64,000 bases of DNA from Xenopus tropicalis. Lineage: Eukaryota > Chordata > Amphibia > Anura > Pipidae. How positions within the stretch are numbered: the stretch's first letter is position 1; the number at the start of each line of letters is the position of its first letter. The translations under genes were made by a program, and so were the position numbers. The stretch is from the NCBI RefSeq assembly GCF_000004195.4, contig NC_030683.2:79260910-79324909 (forward strand). The letters are read 5' to 3'. This document shows positions 20,945 to 31,877 of this stretch, one piece after another. The notes below the pieces were generated by a model. The model was given only the letters and a program-made list of their open reading frames with translations, had not been told where the DNA came from and did no database searches.

Positions 20945-21071
20945 AAGACAAGGAGCGGGGGAAGGGGAGGAGGCTTTATAGAGGCAGGTTTATGTGTTCC
21001 TTCTGTCATCACTGCGTGGAGGAGGGAATACCCTATGGTTTAAGATGCTATGAGGGGATGGCCAGGAAAAG
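20945..21071. repeat. DIRS right inverted terminal repeat (5' side of element)
   Basis: Reverse complement of 15920-16047 with few differences, ending GGGGATGGCCAGGAAAAG. As the 5' end of the minus-strand element it would carry its promoter. GGAGGAGGCTTTATAGAGGC includes a TATAAAG on the minus strand at about 20975. Confidence 0.8.
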
Positions 21072-22681
21072 TCTGTATAAGCATCCTAGTTTACCATATA
21101 TGAGTAAATAGTAATTTGTTGCAAGATAATGCTAATAATATGCTAGTTGCTTTGGTTTTTATGAAATATTCTTGTTGCTTTGGTTTTTTGGTACTCATCC
21201 AGTTCTCTAGCAGTGAACTGTTTGGTTTGGCATGGCAGGTAACCTAGTGGTAAGTCTGCCTTGCTTTAACTTGCCCAACCAATATACAGCCACAGGAAGC
21301 TGTCTATTTATGTTTTTTGCACACATATAATGTTAAAAACAGTTTATCAGGCTAATGCCCAGTTTTATTCCATCCTGGGGTACAGTATGTTTGTTACATA
21401 GAAAATGTTTTTGTGTATTTTATGACAATTTTTATAATACATTTTATTATTATAATAAAATTATAATACATTTTCCATTTTCCAGGGGAGAAATGAGGTT
21501 CTCTCCTGTGACTGCACGGTGGATTTATAGATACAGATGCTACTACTGCTTGTGCTAGGTGACATCCTGGTTGGATTTCCTATCATCAAGACACTGCAGA
21601 TCCAGGAACTTCTCTCACAGTTGGTAATGCAGCTCCTGTTGGTAGCAGAGATTGGGACCATCCACTCTGTAGGTAGAGGCAGTCTAATACTCATTCAAGT
21701 CTTCAGCGAGGAACGGCAGAGCATAGAAGCGACCTCTTCTGGAATTATGGCTTTAAAATATTGCCTTGGGTTAGACTGCCAAGGTCCTATTTATTTGATA
21801 AAATGTGAATAAATGCTGTGGCCATATTCTTCAGCTCTGTCTCCTGGTGTTTCATTAAGGTTTGTAACAAGGGGTTTCAGTCGGGTGCCTCAAGGCAAAT
21901 TGTCAATTGAGGAGTCCCCTTGTCAAGACTTTAATTGTGATAAATACATACATTTAAATGTTGCAAAATCTGTCCTTTGAAGTCTATGTTTATTCTGTAT
22001 ATAATGTGGATGCAAGACATTCCAAGAACCATTGTGGAAAATACCTTTAACTGAGAGCAATACCTGCTGCACATCATATGGAGTACAGATAGTGATGATA
22101 TTGGCCTTGTAGCATGGAATATATATATATATATAGTATATATAGTGTGCTGGCTGTGCTTTAGACATTGTGTTTCCCATGCACTATAATGGGAAGTGAC
22201 TTCCAGCACTGAAAGCCATTTTGACAAATGTGTGTTTTATGAGGAAAATCACAGCTACCAAAGTGCCTAGCCATTGCTTTAACAAGTGCTAATTTATTGT
22301 CATGTCTTAAGATGTAATAGCTGTCAGACTGGGTACGTTGAAATAGATTGAATGGTATCCAGATATTGTTACAGGCATTTAATACTGGCTGTCATACAGA
22401 TGAGAAAAGAAAAAAAAAACAATTGTTGGTGGGAGGGAGAGCCTATGTAAAAACTAGATTTCCAACTAGATACTAGACTAGATATAAAAACACAGTTTAT
22501 TGGGTAAAATGTCAATTTTTATCTCCAAATTTATTAGAGCAATGTAACATGAAAATAATAGGTGCCTTTAGGCAGTACAGCATAGGACCCATTAATCTAT
22601 CAAATTGTAAGTGACACAATGCAAATAATTCATGCTGCTGAACCAAGCTACAAACAGGAGGCAGCAAAAATTGCCTATGCG
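21072..22681. other. Non-coding DNA; possible terminal exon at 21482-21830
   Basis: No protein family is recognised. A pyrimidine/CAG boundary (CATTTTCCAG, ending 21484) precedes less AT-rich sequence with an open frame at 21537-21812 (91 residues, Leu/Ile-rich) and an AATAAA at 21810-21815 followed by a GT-rich stretch. This is compatible with a last exon of a non-coding or lineage-specific transcript, but also with chance. A short TA repeat lies at 22120-22145. Confidence 0.3.
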
Positions 22682-22998
22682 AAATAATGCAAGTCAGATG
22701 TTCACAACCACCACTTGTCTGCAAACAGAACCCTGCACAGGATAAGCCACCATTAAGTACATTAAATAATGCAAGTCAGATGTTCACAACCACCACTTGT
22801 CTGCAAACAGAACCCTGCACAGGATAAGCCACCATTAAGTACATTAAATAATGCAAGTCAGATGTTCACAACCACCACTTGTCTTCAAACAGAACCCTGC
22901 ACAGGATAAGCCACCATTAAGTACATTAAATAATGCAAGTCAGATGTTCACAACCACCACTTGGCTGCAAACAGAACCCTGCACAGGGTAAGCCACCA
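22682..22998. repeat. 82-bp minisatellite, about 3.9 units
   Basis: AAATAATGCAAGTCAGATG starts at 22682, 22764, 22846 and 22928, an exact 82-bp period with few differences. The last unit is cut at its CCACCATTAA by the piggyBac insertion. Confidence 0.9.
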
Positions 22999-23046
22999 TT
23001 AACCCTTTAACTGCCAACGACGTACGGCATTTGGCAGATAAACATA

Positions 23047-23135
23047 CTCTCTGCAGAAGCGGCATGTGTCGCTTCCGCAGAGAGCTATTAAGCATGACAG
23101 CCCCCTGGGCAACGAGCCAGGGGGGCTGTCAGGCC
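23047..23135. repeat. Two subterminal hairpins of the piggyBac element
   Basis: CTCTCTGCAGAAGCG...CGCTTCCGCAGAGAG (about 23047-23086) and ACAGCCCCCTGG...CCAGGGGGGCTGT (about 23098-23130) form adjacent stems. Such subterminal palindromes occur in Uribo-type piggyBac ends. Confidence 0.7.
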
Positions 23136-23314
23136 GGCCCTGCAACGCGATCATCGCAGGGCCTCCCCCCCAAGCAGCAGACGCATCGCATCGCGTCTGC
23201 TGCTTACTGCTGGCTTCCTGCTTCCTCCCTAGCGCCGCCTGCGCAAGTTCACGCGAGATGGAGGGCAGAACTGCAGCACCAGGACCAGGCAAACTTGAAG
23301 ACAGGTAAGGGTGA

Positions 23315-23520
23315 TTTTTTTTTGCATTTATACACACTTACATACACTTACATACATGGACACACACATACAGCACACAATTTTACAGTTTGGGGTTTTT
23401 TTGTTTTTGTTTTTTGCACACTTATATACACCTATATACACCTATATGCACTCATATACACACTTACACACTGTCACACAACTTTTACACATGCACACAC
23501 ATGTATACATATTTTTTTTA
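23315..23520. repeat. CA/TA-rich simple repeat
   Basis: Imperfect units of ACACTTACATACA, CTATATACAC and TTACACATGCACAC. It yields spurious Tyr/His/Thr-rich frames. Confidence 0.8.
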
Positions 23521-23739
23521 CCATTTTGTTTTTAGTTTCTTTGCCTTAAAAACTGTTTATTATGACAGCATGACTATTGGATAAGATATTCTGACCACTA
23601 ATTACGCTGTTGTGTGACTTATTTTGTTGTTTCACTAATTTGCACAATTTTTGTGGTTTTATTGCATTTTTATCCCTGTATTAGTATTCCTGATCTGTTT
23701 TTAGCATAGCTTTGCCATGTGTAACTTTGGTGTAGAAAA

Positions 23740-26500
23740 ATAACTTTATCTATTTTGAATTCCTCAGAATGTGTACGTTCTGAAAACGTACTTTGGTATA
23801 GAAAGGACTCTTTACCCATGTTGGATTTGTCAGAATGTGTACTTTCCAAAAATATATGGTTTTCTGGGTTTTTCTGCATAGTTTGGGGTGTTACAGCACA
23901 TAATACGCTGACAGGGGGCTCTGTATGCAAAAGCTGAGTTGGCAGGCTAGAAATCCATATACGCTATTTTCATTTTGGGGTCAGTACACACCACAGACTT
24001 TGGTTTATCTATGCATATTGGGCATCAAACTGTTCAGTAGGCCTCTGGTGTTTCTATTTGGGGTGATTTACCTTTGTATGCAAGAAATTGTGTGAGATAA
24101 ATGCAGCAAATTGCAACATTTTAGGCGATTTTCTGAAATGTCATAAAAACCACTAAATTTAGGAAAGCTTTGCGGCTTGGTACTTTGGTGTAGAAAGGAC
24201 TCTTTACCCATGTTGGATTTGTCAGAATGTGTACTTTCCAAAAATATATGGTTTTCTGGGTTTTTCTGTATAGTTTGGGGGTGTTACAGCACATAATACG
24301 CTGACAGGGGGCTTTGTATGCAAAAGCTGAGTTGGCAGGCTAGAAATCCATAAACGCTATTTTCATTTTGGGGTCAGTACATACCACAGACTTTGGTATA
24401 TCTATGCATATTGGGCATCAAACTGTTCAGTAGACCTCTGGTGTTCCTATTGGGGGTGATTTATCATTGTACGCAAGATATTGTGTGAGATAAATGCAGC
24501 AAACTGCAACATTTTTAGGCGATTTTCTTAAATATCATAAAAATCGGCAAACTAAGGAAAGCTTTGCGGCTTGGTACTTTGGAGTAAAAGGAAATGTGTA
24601 CCCATTATAGATTTGAGGGAACGTGTACTTTCCAAAAATATATGGCTTTCTGGGGTGAGTGTACTTTTTTGTAGCATTATCCCACATAAAGGATGTAAAT
24701 GTGTTGATTTTCTGAAATGACGCATCATATGGGGGTATGTTCCTATTGGGGCCCCTACATGCCACATATTTAGGTAAACCTATACATATTGGTCATCAAA
24801 CTGTTCAGTGGACCCCTGGCATTCAAATGTAGGGTGTTTTATCTTGGTACCTAATGCTATGTGGGAGATAAGATGCTGCAAAGTGGAAGCTTTGAGCGGA
24901 TTTTTGGAAATTGCTAACTTTAGAAATGCTTTGCGGCTAGGTACTTTGGAGTAGAAAGACATGGGTACCCATTTTAGATTTGGGGGAATGTGTACTTTCC
25001 AAAAATATATGACTTTCTGAGTTGAGCGTACTTTTTACTAGCTTTATCCCACATATAATGATGTAAATGTGTTGATTTTGCAGGAGCTGAAATGACAGAA
25101 ATGATAGATCATAGGGGGTATGTTCACATTGGGGCCCCTACATGCCACATACTTAGGTAAACCTATACATATTGGGCATCAAACTGTTCAGTGGACCCCT
25201 GGAGTTCAAATTTAGGGTGTTTTATCTTGGTACCTAATGCTATGTGGGAGATAAGGTGCTGGAAACTGGAAGCTATGAAGGGATTTTTGGAAATTTCATC
25301 AAAATTAACTTTCTAAATGCTTTGCGGCTTGGTACTTTGGAGTAGAAAGACACGGGTACCCATTTTAGATTCGGGGGAATGTGTACTTTCCAAAAATATA
25401 TGGCTTTCTGGGGTGAGTGTACTTTTTACTAGCTTTATCCCACATATAATGATGTAAATGTGTTGATTTTGCAGGAGCTGAAATGACAGAAATGATAGAT
25501 CATAGGGGGGTATGTTCACATTGGGGCCCCTACATGCCACATACTTAGGTAAACCTATACATTTTGGGCATCAAACTGTTCAGTGGACCCCTGGAGTTCA
25601 AATTTAGGGTGTTTTATCTTGGTACCTAATGCTATGTGGGAGAAAAGTTGCTGGAAACTGGAAGCTATGAAGTGATTTTTGGAAATATCATCAAAATTGC
25701 TAACTTTCTAAATGCTTTGCGGCTTGGTACCTTGGAGTAGAAAGACACGGGTACCCATTTTAGATTCGGGGGAATGTGTACTTTCTAAAAATATATGACT
25801 TTCTGGGGTGAGTGTACTTTTTACTAGCTTTATCCCACATATAATGATGTAAATGTGTTGATTTTGCAGGAGCTGAAATGACAGAAATGATAGATCATAG
25901 GGGGGTATGTTCACATTGGGGCCCCTACATGCCACATACTTAGGTAAACCTATACATTTTGGGCATCAAACTGTTCAGTGGACCCCTGGAGTTCAAATTT
26001 AGGGTGTTTTATCTTGGTACCTAATGCTATGTGGGAGAAAAGTTGCTGGAAACTGGAAGCTATGAAGTGATTTTTGGAAATATCATCAAAATTGCTAACT
26101 TTCTAAATGCTTTGCGGCTTGGTACCTTGGAGTAGAAAGACACGGGTACCCATTTTAGATTCGGGGGAATGTGTACTTTCTAAAAATATATGACTTTCTG
26201 GGGTGAGTGTACTTTTTACTAGCTTTATCCCACATATAATAATGTAAATGTGTTTATTTTGCAGGAGCTGAAATGACAGAAATGATAGATCACATGGGGG
26301 TATGTTCACATTTGAGCCCCTACATGCCACATACTTAGGTAAACCTATACATATTGGGCATCAAACTGTTCAGTGGACCCCTGGCATTCATATTTAGGGT
26401 GTTTTATTTGGTTACTTTATGACCTGTAGGAGATAAGATACTATAGACTCGAAGCTTTGAAGCAATTTTTTAAAAACTTCACAAATTTTGATAAAAACCT
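23740..26500. repeat. Tandem array of ~395-bp units inside the piggyBac element
   Basis: The marker TTTGCGGCTTGGTAC (or a close variant) recurs near 24170, 24563, 24922, 25321, 25716 and 26111, with diverged units at both ends. The last three intervals are about 395 bp. Each unit also carries GTGTACTTTCCAAAAATATA and GCATCAAACTGTTCAGTGGA. Units at 25.7 and 26.1 kb are nearly identical and older ones differ more, so the array grew mainly at its right side. Repeated 75-residue minus-strand frames are a by-product. Confidence 0.85.
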
Positions 26501-26699
26501 ATAACTTTAGGAAAGCATTGTGACTTGGTAGTTTGGAGTAGACAGACAATTGTGCCTACTCTGGATTCCCCAGAATCTGTTCTTTCCAGAAATGTATAAT
26601 TTTCTGGTATAAACCTTCTGTTAGTGGAAGTTTTGGCCTTGAAATCTAAAGTATGCAGCTTTGTGAAGCAGTGCTTTGAAAATTTGGTAGTGTACTGCT

Positions 26700-27038
26700 A
26701 ACAAATAAATTAGGTTGAGGGGACTGCCTCATACAGACAAAAGCAAACAAAAGGAATTCTGTGAGTGAATTCCAAACTCTTAAAAAAATCCCATTTACAT
26801 GGGTTTATCCTATAGGCTACAGCTCACCCACTGGGTTTGAAGCTGAAGCCAGGACAATAGCTGATCAGATTCCCAACTACAGACCGGTTTAGCCCTTCTT
26901 GGGGGCTCATCAGTGTAGTGTAGGGTTTTCTGATCAGCTTAGGTAGAGTCACCATGTGGTTCTACAAACAAATAAATTAGGTTGAGGAGACTGCCTCATA
27001 CAGACAAAAGCAAACAAAAGGAATTCTGTGAGTGAATT
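26700..27038 (-). mobile_element. 195-bp Penelope-like tail insertion with 72-bp target duplication
   Basis: A 72-bp sequence (starting AACAAATAAATTAGGTTGAG) at 26700-26771 is repeated at 26967-27038 with about one difference. Between them lies a 195-bp insert, absent from the array consensus. On the minus strand the insert carries a hammerhead-like fold, which is typical of terminal regions of Penelope-like elements. Confidence 0.6.
26859..26939 (-). ncRNA. Hammerhead-ribozyme-like motif (type I, core changed)
   Basis: Reading the minus strand: outer stem I AGCTGATCAG (26930-26939) pairs with CTGATCAGCT (26859-26868), 10 bp. Inner stem I ACTACA (26914-26919) pairs with TGTAGT (26876-26881), 6 bp. 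The core box CTGATGA (26907-26913) is followed by stem II GCCC/GGGC with a 7-nt loop (26892-26906). The second core box reads TAAA instead of GAAA (26888-26891), then a minimal palindromic stem III CCGG, then the cleavage triplet GTC directly before stem I. Order and spacing fit type I hammerheads of PLEs, which often have ultrashort stem III. The G12 change predicts loss or severe reduction of cleavage. Confidence 0.6.
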
Positions 27039-27446
27039 TACTGCTGGGAGTTTTTGACCTATACAAGTGAGAATTCTCCATAAAACTATATATATTTGGT
27101 ATTGGCACATTCAGGAGACATGGGACTTTCCAAATCAGTTGTATTTTTGTGCATAAAATAATTTTTGTTTCTGGTATGTGTTTTTATATTATGAAAAATA
27201 TGATTTTTTTTTTAATTTTTAGACATTTGGAAGCCTATATCTTGTTACAGAATTGGAATTACACCAAAATTCTACCATATTTTGAAAGCTTAGTTTGTCC
27301 TGAAAAAAACAATATATTGTTTTCCTGGGTAAACTAAAATTCCCCCCAAGGAAAGGCCCCTAAAGTGAAACAGTGCAAAATGTTCAAATACTGTCTGGCA
27401 ATACAAGTTCTGCTTTAACCAAAACGGCTGGCAGTGAAAGGGTTAA

Positions 27447-28094
27447 ATACATAATCTCCAAATAAGAGAACCACAACATTTATACAGAACGGAAGAACCT
27501 TGGAATTAGATGCAAACTAATTGGAAGAGGCAAGGTCAAGGGTGAGTTTTGAAATGTTGTGTTGATAGTATCCTAAAAGAGGGAGCAAGTCCCTTTTTAG
27601 ATAAAACAAAAGCAATAACAGCTAAGGTCTTAGGTTGTTTCATATTTATTCTCTCATTGGCATGACCTCTCTTGCTTGAAGCCATGCTCTGTGTGGTAAT
27701 TGCTGCCACATTTTTTTTTATCCACTAGAGGCATTTTGGACTCATCTTTAGAATTTTAGAAGTCTTTTGTGTCACACCTTTTTTCCTTTGACTTTTAAAC
27801 AACTAGCTGTGGGATGGCATGCAAAGACTATTCTTCAACTAGTACTTTTTTGGGACACTGGCCAGCCCATCTGGCCATCTATAACCCATTGTCTATGATT
27901 ACCAGCAACGCCCAGGTCAAGAAAAACTTGACCTGGCTAATTATAAAATGATATCACAACTATCTAGGTAGGGAGATTAGCAGTGTGACAGATTGGAGGT
28001 TATGAATTCATATAGCCACCCTACAAATGTATGACCTCTCCCAATGTTATTTATGTAGTTATGGTAACTCAAGATATGAAAAGTGTCAAAAATA

Positions 28095-28159
<65 letters not shown>

Positions 28160-29367
28160 TTACATCCTATAGTAAATTTATCCCAGAGTAGGAAACATTT
28201 TACCCCTTTTTTACATTGCAGTGCAATATTGTCTCTCGCATACAGCAAAAAAAATGAAAGTAATGAAACATTTGCTAAATGTCTTTACTGATCTTTCTGT
28301 CTCCCAGCAATACATTTATGTTCAATATACAGTAGAGTAGGCTGCATAAAAAATATATTTACTAGTGCCTTGCAGCTTGATACTGATAATCTATATTTTT
28401 AGAAAAGACACAGGCAGACTTTAATTTCATCCCTGGTATAGGTACGATGAAAGTAATATAAGTAAATATGAAGTAAATATAAGGCAAAAGATAATACATG
28501 GTAAAAGAAAATTATGAAGAATCTGAGTACAGAATATTGATCAAGGAAATGTAATTTCTCTCTGGTGAATTAATTTTGATTTGAACAGAATTGTAGAAAA
28601 AAATCAGAATAATCTGTGGCTAATGAAATGGATACTACACAATTTAAATGAAATCTGAATGTGAATTAGATGTGTATAACAGTCATCAGGCCCAGGCTAA
28701 TCAGCGGCAGCAGATGACACTGCCACACATGATGTGGTACAGCCGGCATTCACCTCTGGCTGGACTAATAAATGAAGTGGTAACCAGGGGATTTTATTCT
28801 TCTCTCTCCCCAGCCTGGAAGGTTATTTATATGCAAATTGACTATATGTATTTTGAGAATGTAAAAGGATAGCTGAGGTTTCTGTTCAAATGAAATGAGG
28901 ACACAAGACCTGAAACAGGGTGAGAGGCAGAGAGGGCAACATTACTGGAATCACTTACTGTATGTTGGAAAAGTAGACTATTTTTCTTGGCATTGCTTGA
29001 TAAAGATAGGGCATAATATTAGGGCATCTAATGGCTTTTAAACAATTTATTTTAACTCTATTTGCTTACTTGGCATGTACAATTGAAACAGAAGAATAAT
29101 ATAGATACCCATATATTTATATATCCTCATCTTACCCAGGAACCATTTCTAGTTCTCATTGAATTCAGCACTGGATTTACCTATGTGCCTCCCCCCACCC
29201 AGCACTCATAAAATAGTGCTGCTGAATGCAGCCAGTGCTGTATTATGAGGGGCACACAGATCTCCACTCTGTGATATGGAACAGTTCATCTATGTGTAGG
29301 AGCGAATGACAAGTACAAAAACCATGGTGGATTGTGCGCTCTGCTCTGCACATAAGTGACTCCTATT
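27447..29367. other. Non-coding DNA with TA microsatellite
   Basis: No gene is seen. A long (TA)n tract lies at 28099-28153 and explains the Tyr/Ile-repeat frame on that strand. Confidence 0.55.
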
Positions 29368-29375
29368 GTCTAGAT

Positions 29376-30258
29376 CAGTGCTGTCCAACTTCTGCGGTGC
29401 CGAGGGCCAGAATTTCTCTTGCATACATGGTGGAGGGCCGCTAATGGAAGCCAGCTTTGACCACTCCCCTTTTTTGAACCACACCCACTTCAAACCACAC
29501 CCATTTTATCACAATGGTGGTAGTGCAGCAAAAACTCAAATGCTTGGTCCTCACTGCGGGGATATCAACAGTTATTCATATATGAAAGAATTATATTAGT
29601 CATATTATGTCATTAAGACACACCCTTAAATCCATATACCTCCTCCTCCCCTGTGGATAGCATAGCAAACCCCAGCAACATAATTACACACCTTAGGGAC
29701 CATTTAATGGCTGTTTCCAACTACTAACAAACTCCCAGAACAAACCCCTGCCAGGTTCACCTCTCACAGGCAGCATAGGGCAGGCAGAGTATGGCACACA
29801 CAGGCAGCACTCTGCCTCCCTTATACTTTCTGTGTGTGCCATACTCTGCCTACCCTATGCTACCTGTGTGTGCCATACCCTCCTGCCCTATGCTGCCTAT
29901 GTGCCATACTATGCTTACCCTGTTGCTTTCTGTGTGTGCCATATACACAGGCAGCATAGTCCAGGCACTACAATGTCTGAGGTGTGAACAGGTGAACAAT
30001 GTGGGTGATTACAGCCTGAGCCTGTGGTGTGAACACTGCAGGGGGTGAACAATGCAGAAACTAAAAGGTGTGAAAAACACAGGGGATTACATGTTTAAAC
30101 AATACAGGGGGATTACAGCCTGAATCTGAGGTGAGAACCATGCAGGGGACCAGTTAATCTCAGTACTGATACCATTTAAAGTTTACACAAAGGTAAGCCA
30201 TCAAAGCAGCCAGACAGGTGGGGGGGCCACACAGAGGGGCGTCAGTTGGACAGCACTG
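29376..30258. mobile_element. Non-autonomous hAT element, 8-bp target duplication
   Basis: The ends CAGTGCTGTCCAACT and AGTTGGACAGCACTG are flanked by GTCTAGAT at 29368-29375 and 30259-30266, a perfect 8-bp duplication as made by hAT transposases. Length is 883 bp. The interior holds reiterated CATACTCTGCCTACCCTATG-like and GTGTGAACA...CAGGGG-like short repeats. No transposase frame is present. Confidence 0.85.
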
Positions 30259-30669
30259 GTCTAGATTATGATTTATAGGGATAGGGTAAATTGAGGAACA
30301 AAGCAGGAATCAGGGATACAGGAAGAGACAAGGAATGAGTTTTGGATGGATTGGAAGTTTAAAGGTTCTAATACGTTTGGAGCTTTTAAACTGTGATGGT
30401 TTAAAACTTGTGTGTTCATAGGCGGAGGGTGACTTTTTTGTTTGGGGGGGCTAAATATGGGCCCGTACACAGACTGACCTACAGCTAATGTGACACTTAG
30501 TGGATTCGCTGCTGGTGTAAAAAATTAACCTCCCAACTACCTCTTGCCATTCCCACTGACTCCCAGGGATACTGTACAAAAGTGCGGGTGGGGGTGCTTT
30601 TTTTAACCATAAAATGCTTAGGATGTAAAAGCATTCATTTTATACATTTGTGTTTGTGATCAGTTAGCT

Positions 30670-31093
30670 TCAAGGGGTAGTTCACCTTTAAATTAACTTT
30701 TAATATGATGTAGACATTGATATCCTGAGACAAGTTGCAATAGGTCCTCTTTTATTTTTAATGGTTTTTCGGTTATTTAGCTTATTGTTCAGCAGCTCTC
30801 CATTTGGTATTTCAGCAGCTATCTGGTTGCTAGGGTCTTATTTACCAGGTAGTGGTTTAAACAAGAGATGAGAATATGAATAGTTAAGGGGCCTGCATGG
30901 AAAAGTAAAACTGTAGCTTCACAGAGCAATACTTTTTGGTCAGTGACCCTCATTTGAAAGCTGGAAAGAGGCAGAAGCGAAAGGCAAATTATTCAAAAAC
31001 TATAATTAACTTGGAAGACCAATTGCAAAGTTGCTAGGAATAGGCCATTTAATAACATACTACAAGTTAACTTAAAAGTGAACTTCCCCTTTA
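30670..31093. mobile_element. T2-type MITE (TTAA family)
   Basis: Left end AAGGGGTAGTTCACCTTTAA and right end TTAACTTAAAAGTGAAC...CCCCTTTA are inverted copies. The target is degenerate (TCAA / TTAG). Interior segments (AATATGATGTAGAC, TTGCAATTGGTCTTC-like) match the copy at 37945-38272. Confidence 0.75.
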
Positions 31094-31199
31094 GATGGGT
31101 TTAAGTTAGCTTTATAGAGAGAGAGGCAGCAGGTACTGACATCCCATGCACGTTATATACAGTGAGACGCAGTCTCTATATACAAAACCAGCACATTAC

Positions 31200-31877
31200 C
31201 GTATTTGTCGCCATATAAGGCGCTCCGGAATATAAGACACACCCAATTTTAAAGGAGGAAAATCTAGAAAAGATTCTGAACCAAATCAATTGAGTAACCT
31301 GAAGCTCTTGAATCACCATCTATATTTCCCCCAAAATAAATCAGTTCTAAATCACCAACAGCTTAAGATCGTACACTAAACTCCCCTCCCAATGCAGTCC
31401 CCATGCTCCTCACATACAATGCGTGTAAACTATATACTACTACTATATACTCACATATAGGTGCCACAACAAGTTCCCTGTGCTCCTTATTTTCCCCTAA
31501 GCGGGAAGCCGTGCGCCCGTCCATCCACGGGGGGTGTGTGTTCTTGGGTGTTGTAGTATATAGTTGCGAGCGCGCCGGACTGACAGGCGCCTACAGTCCC
31601 CGGAGCGTGCTGCCGTATTGACTCACATATAGGTGCCCTGTTCCCCGTGCTCCTCATATTCCCCAGAGCGAAGCCGTGCGCACGCGCGCCCGTGTACCCG
31701 CCGGCAGGTGCACAGGCGCGCATGCGCACGGCTTCGCTCTGGGGAATATGAGGAGCACGGGGAACAGGGCACCTATATGTGAGTCAATATTTGTCGTATT
31801 TGTCATATAAGACGCACCAACTTTTCCCCCCCAGTTTTGGGGAAGAAAAAGTGCGTCTTATACGGCGAAAAATATGG
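31200..31877. mobile_element. TA-flanked MITE (Tc1/mariner-like ends) with GC-rich hairpin
   Basis: The left end CCGTATTTGTCGCCATATAA and the right end TTATACGGCGAAAAATATGG are inverted copies flanked by TA. The centre contains a ~170-bp palindrome (31620-31788) and a diverged partial copy of the same sequence at 31450-31615. Assignment to a superfamily from ends and TA target alone is tentative. Confidence 0.65.
31620..31788. repeat. 169-bp near-perfect palindrome, GC-rich
   Basis: TGACTCACATATAGGTGCCC...GAAGCCGTGCGCACGCGCGCC is followed by a ~20-base loop region and its reverse complement ending CACCTATATGTGAGTCA. Arms are about 73 bp. It contrasts sharply in base composition with its AT-rich surroundings. 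Confidence 0.85.

Larger units (their letters stand above)
15890..21071 (-). mobile_element. DIRS1-like tyrosine-recombinase retrotransposon, nearly complete
   Basis: About 5.2 kb on the minus strand with three overlapping frames (gag-like; RT/RNase H/methylase-like; tyrosine recombinase). Inverted terminal repeats of about 125 bp lie at 15920-16047 and 20945-21070 (CTGGCCATCCCC...CTCCTTGTCTT). An internal complementary region at 16107-16205 joins the complements of both outer ends, as expected for replication through a circular intermediate. No target duplication is evident, as is normal for recombinase-mediated insertion. Two single-base frame breaks (gag and recombinase) are visible, so this copy is young but probably not autonomous. 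Confidence 0.9.
23003..27442. mobile_element. Non-autonomous piggyBac (Uribo-like) element, 4.44 kb
   Basis: The ends are CCCTTTAACTGCCAACG (left) and, in reverse complement, CCCTTTCACTGCCAGCCG (right), each flanked by TTAA (22999-23002; 27443-27446). TTAA targets with CCCTTTnnCTGCCA ends are the piggyBac/Uribo type described from Xenopus. Inside the left end are two strong hairpins. There is no transposase frame; most of the interior is a ~395-bp tandem array (about 23740-26500). An additional 195-bp insertion with a 72-bp duplication lies at 26700-27038. Confidence 0.8.

Noticed and set aside
23031..23584. Overlapping frames of 60-172 residues on both strands
   Set aside because: They span the piggyBac subterminal hairpins and a CA-rich simple repeat. 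No domain is visible and the frames depend on repeat periodicity.
25313..26330. Three near-identical 75-residue minus-strand frames beginning MACRGPNVN or MACRGSNVN
   Set aside because: They recur with the 395-bp tandem unit and show no family similarity. Older units carry altered frames, so they are by-products of the repeat.
23740..26500. Regular repeats resembling a CRISPR array
   Set aside because: Units are contiguous ~395-bp tandem repeats without spacers, inside a TTAA-flanked transposon in vertebrate DNA.
28031..28291. Tyr/Ile-repeat frame
   Set aside because: Generated by the (TA)n microsatellite. The same applies to frames at 33911-34114 and 6466-6693.
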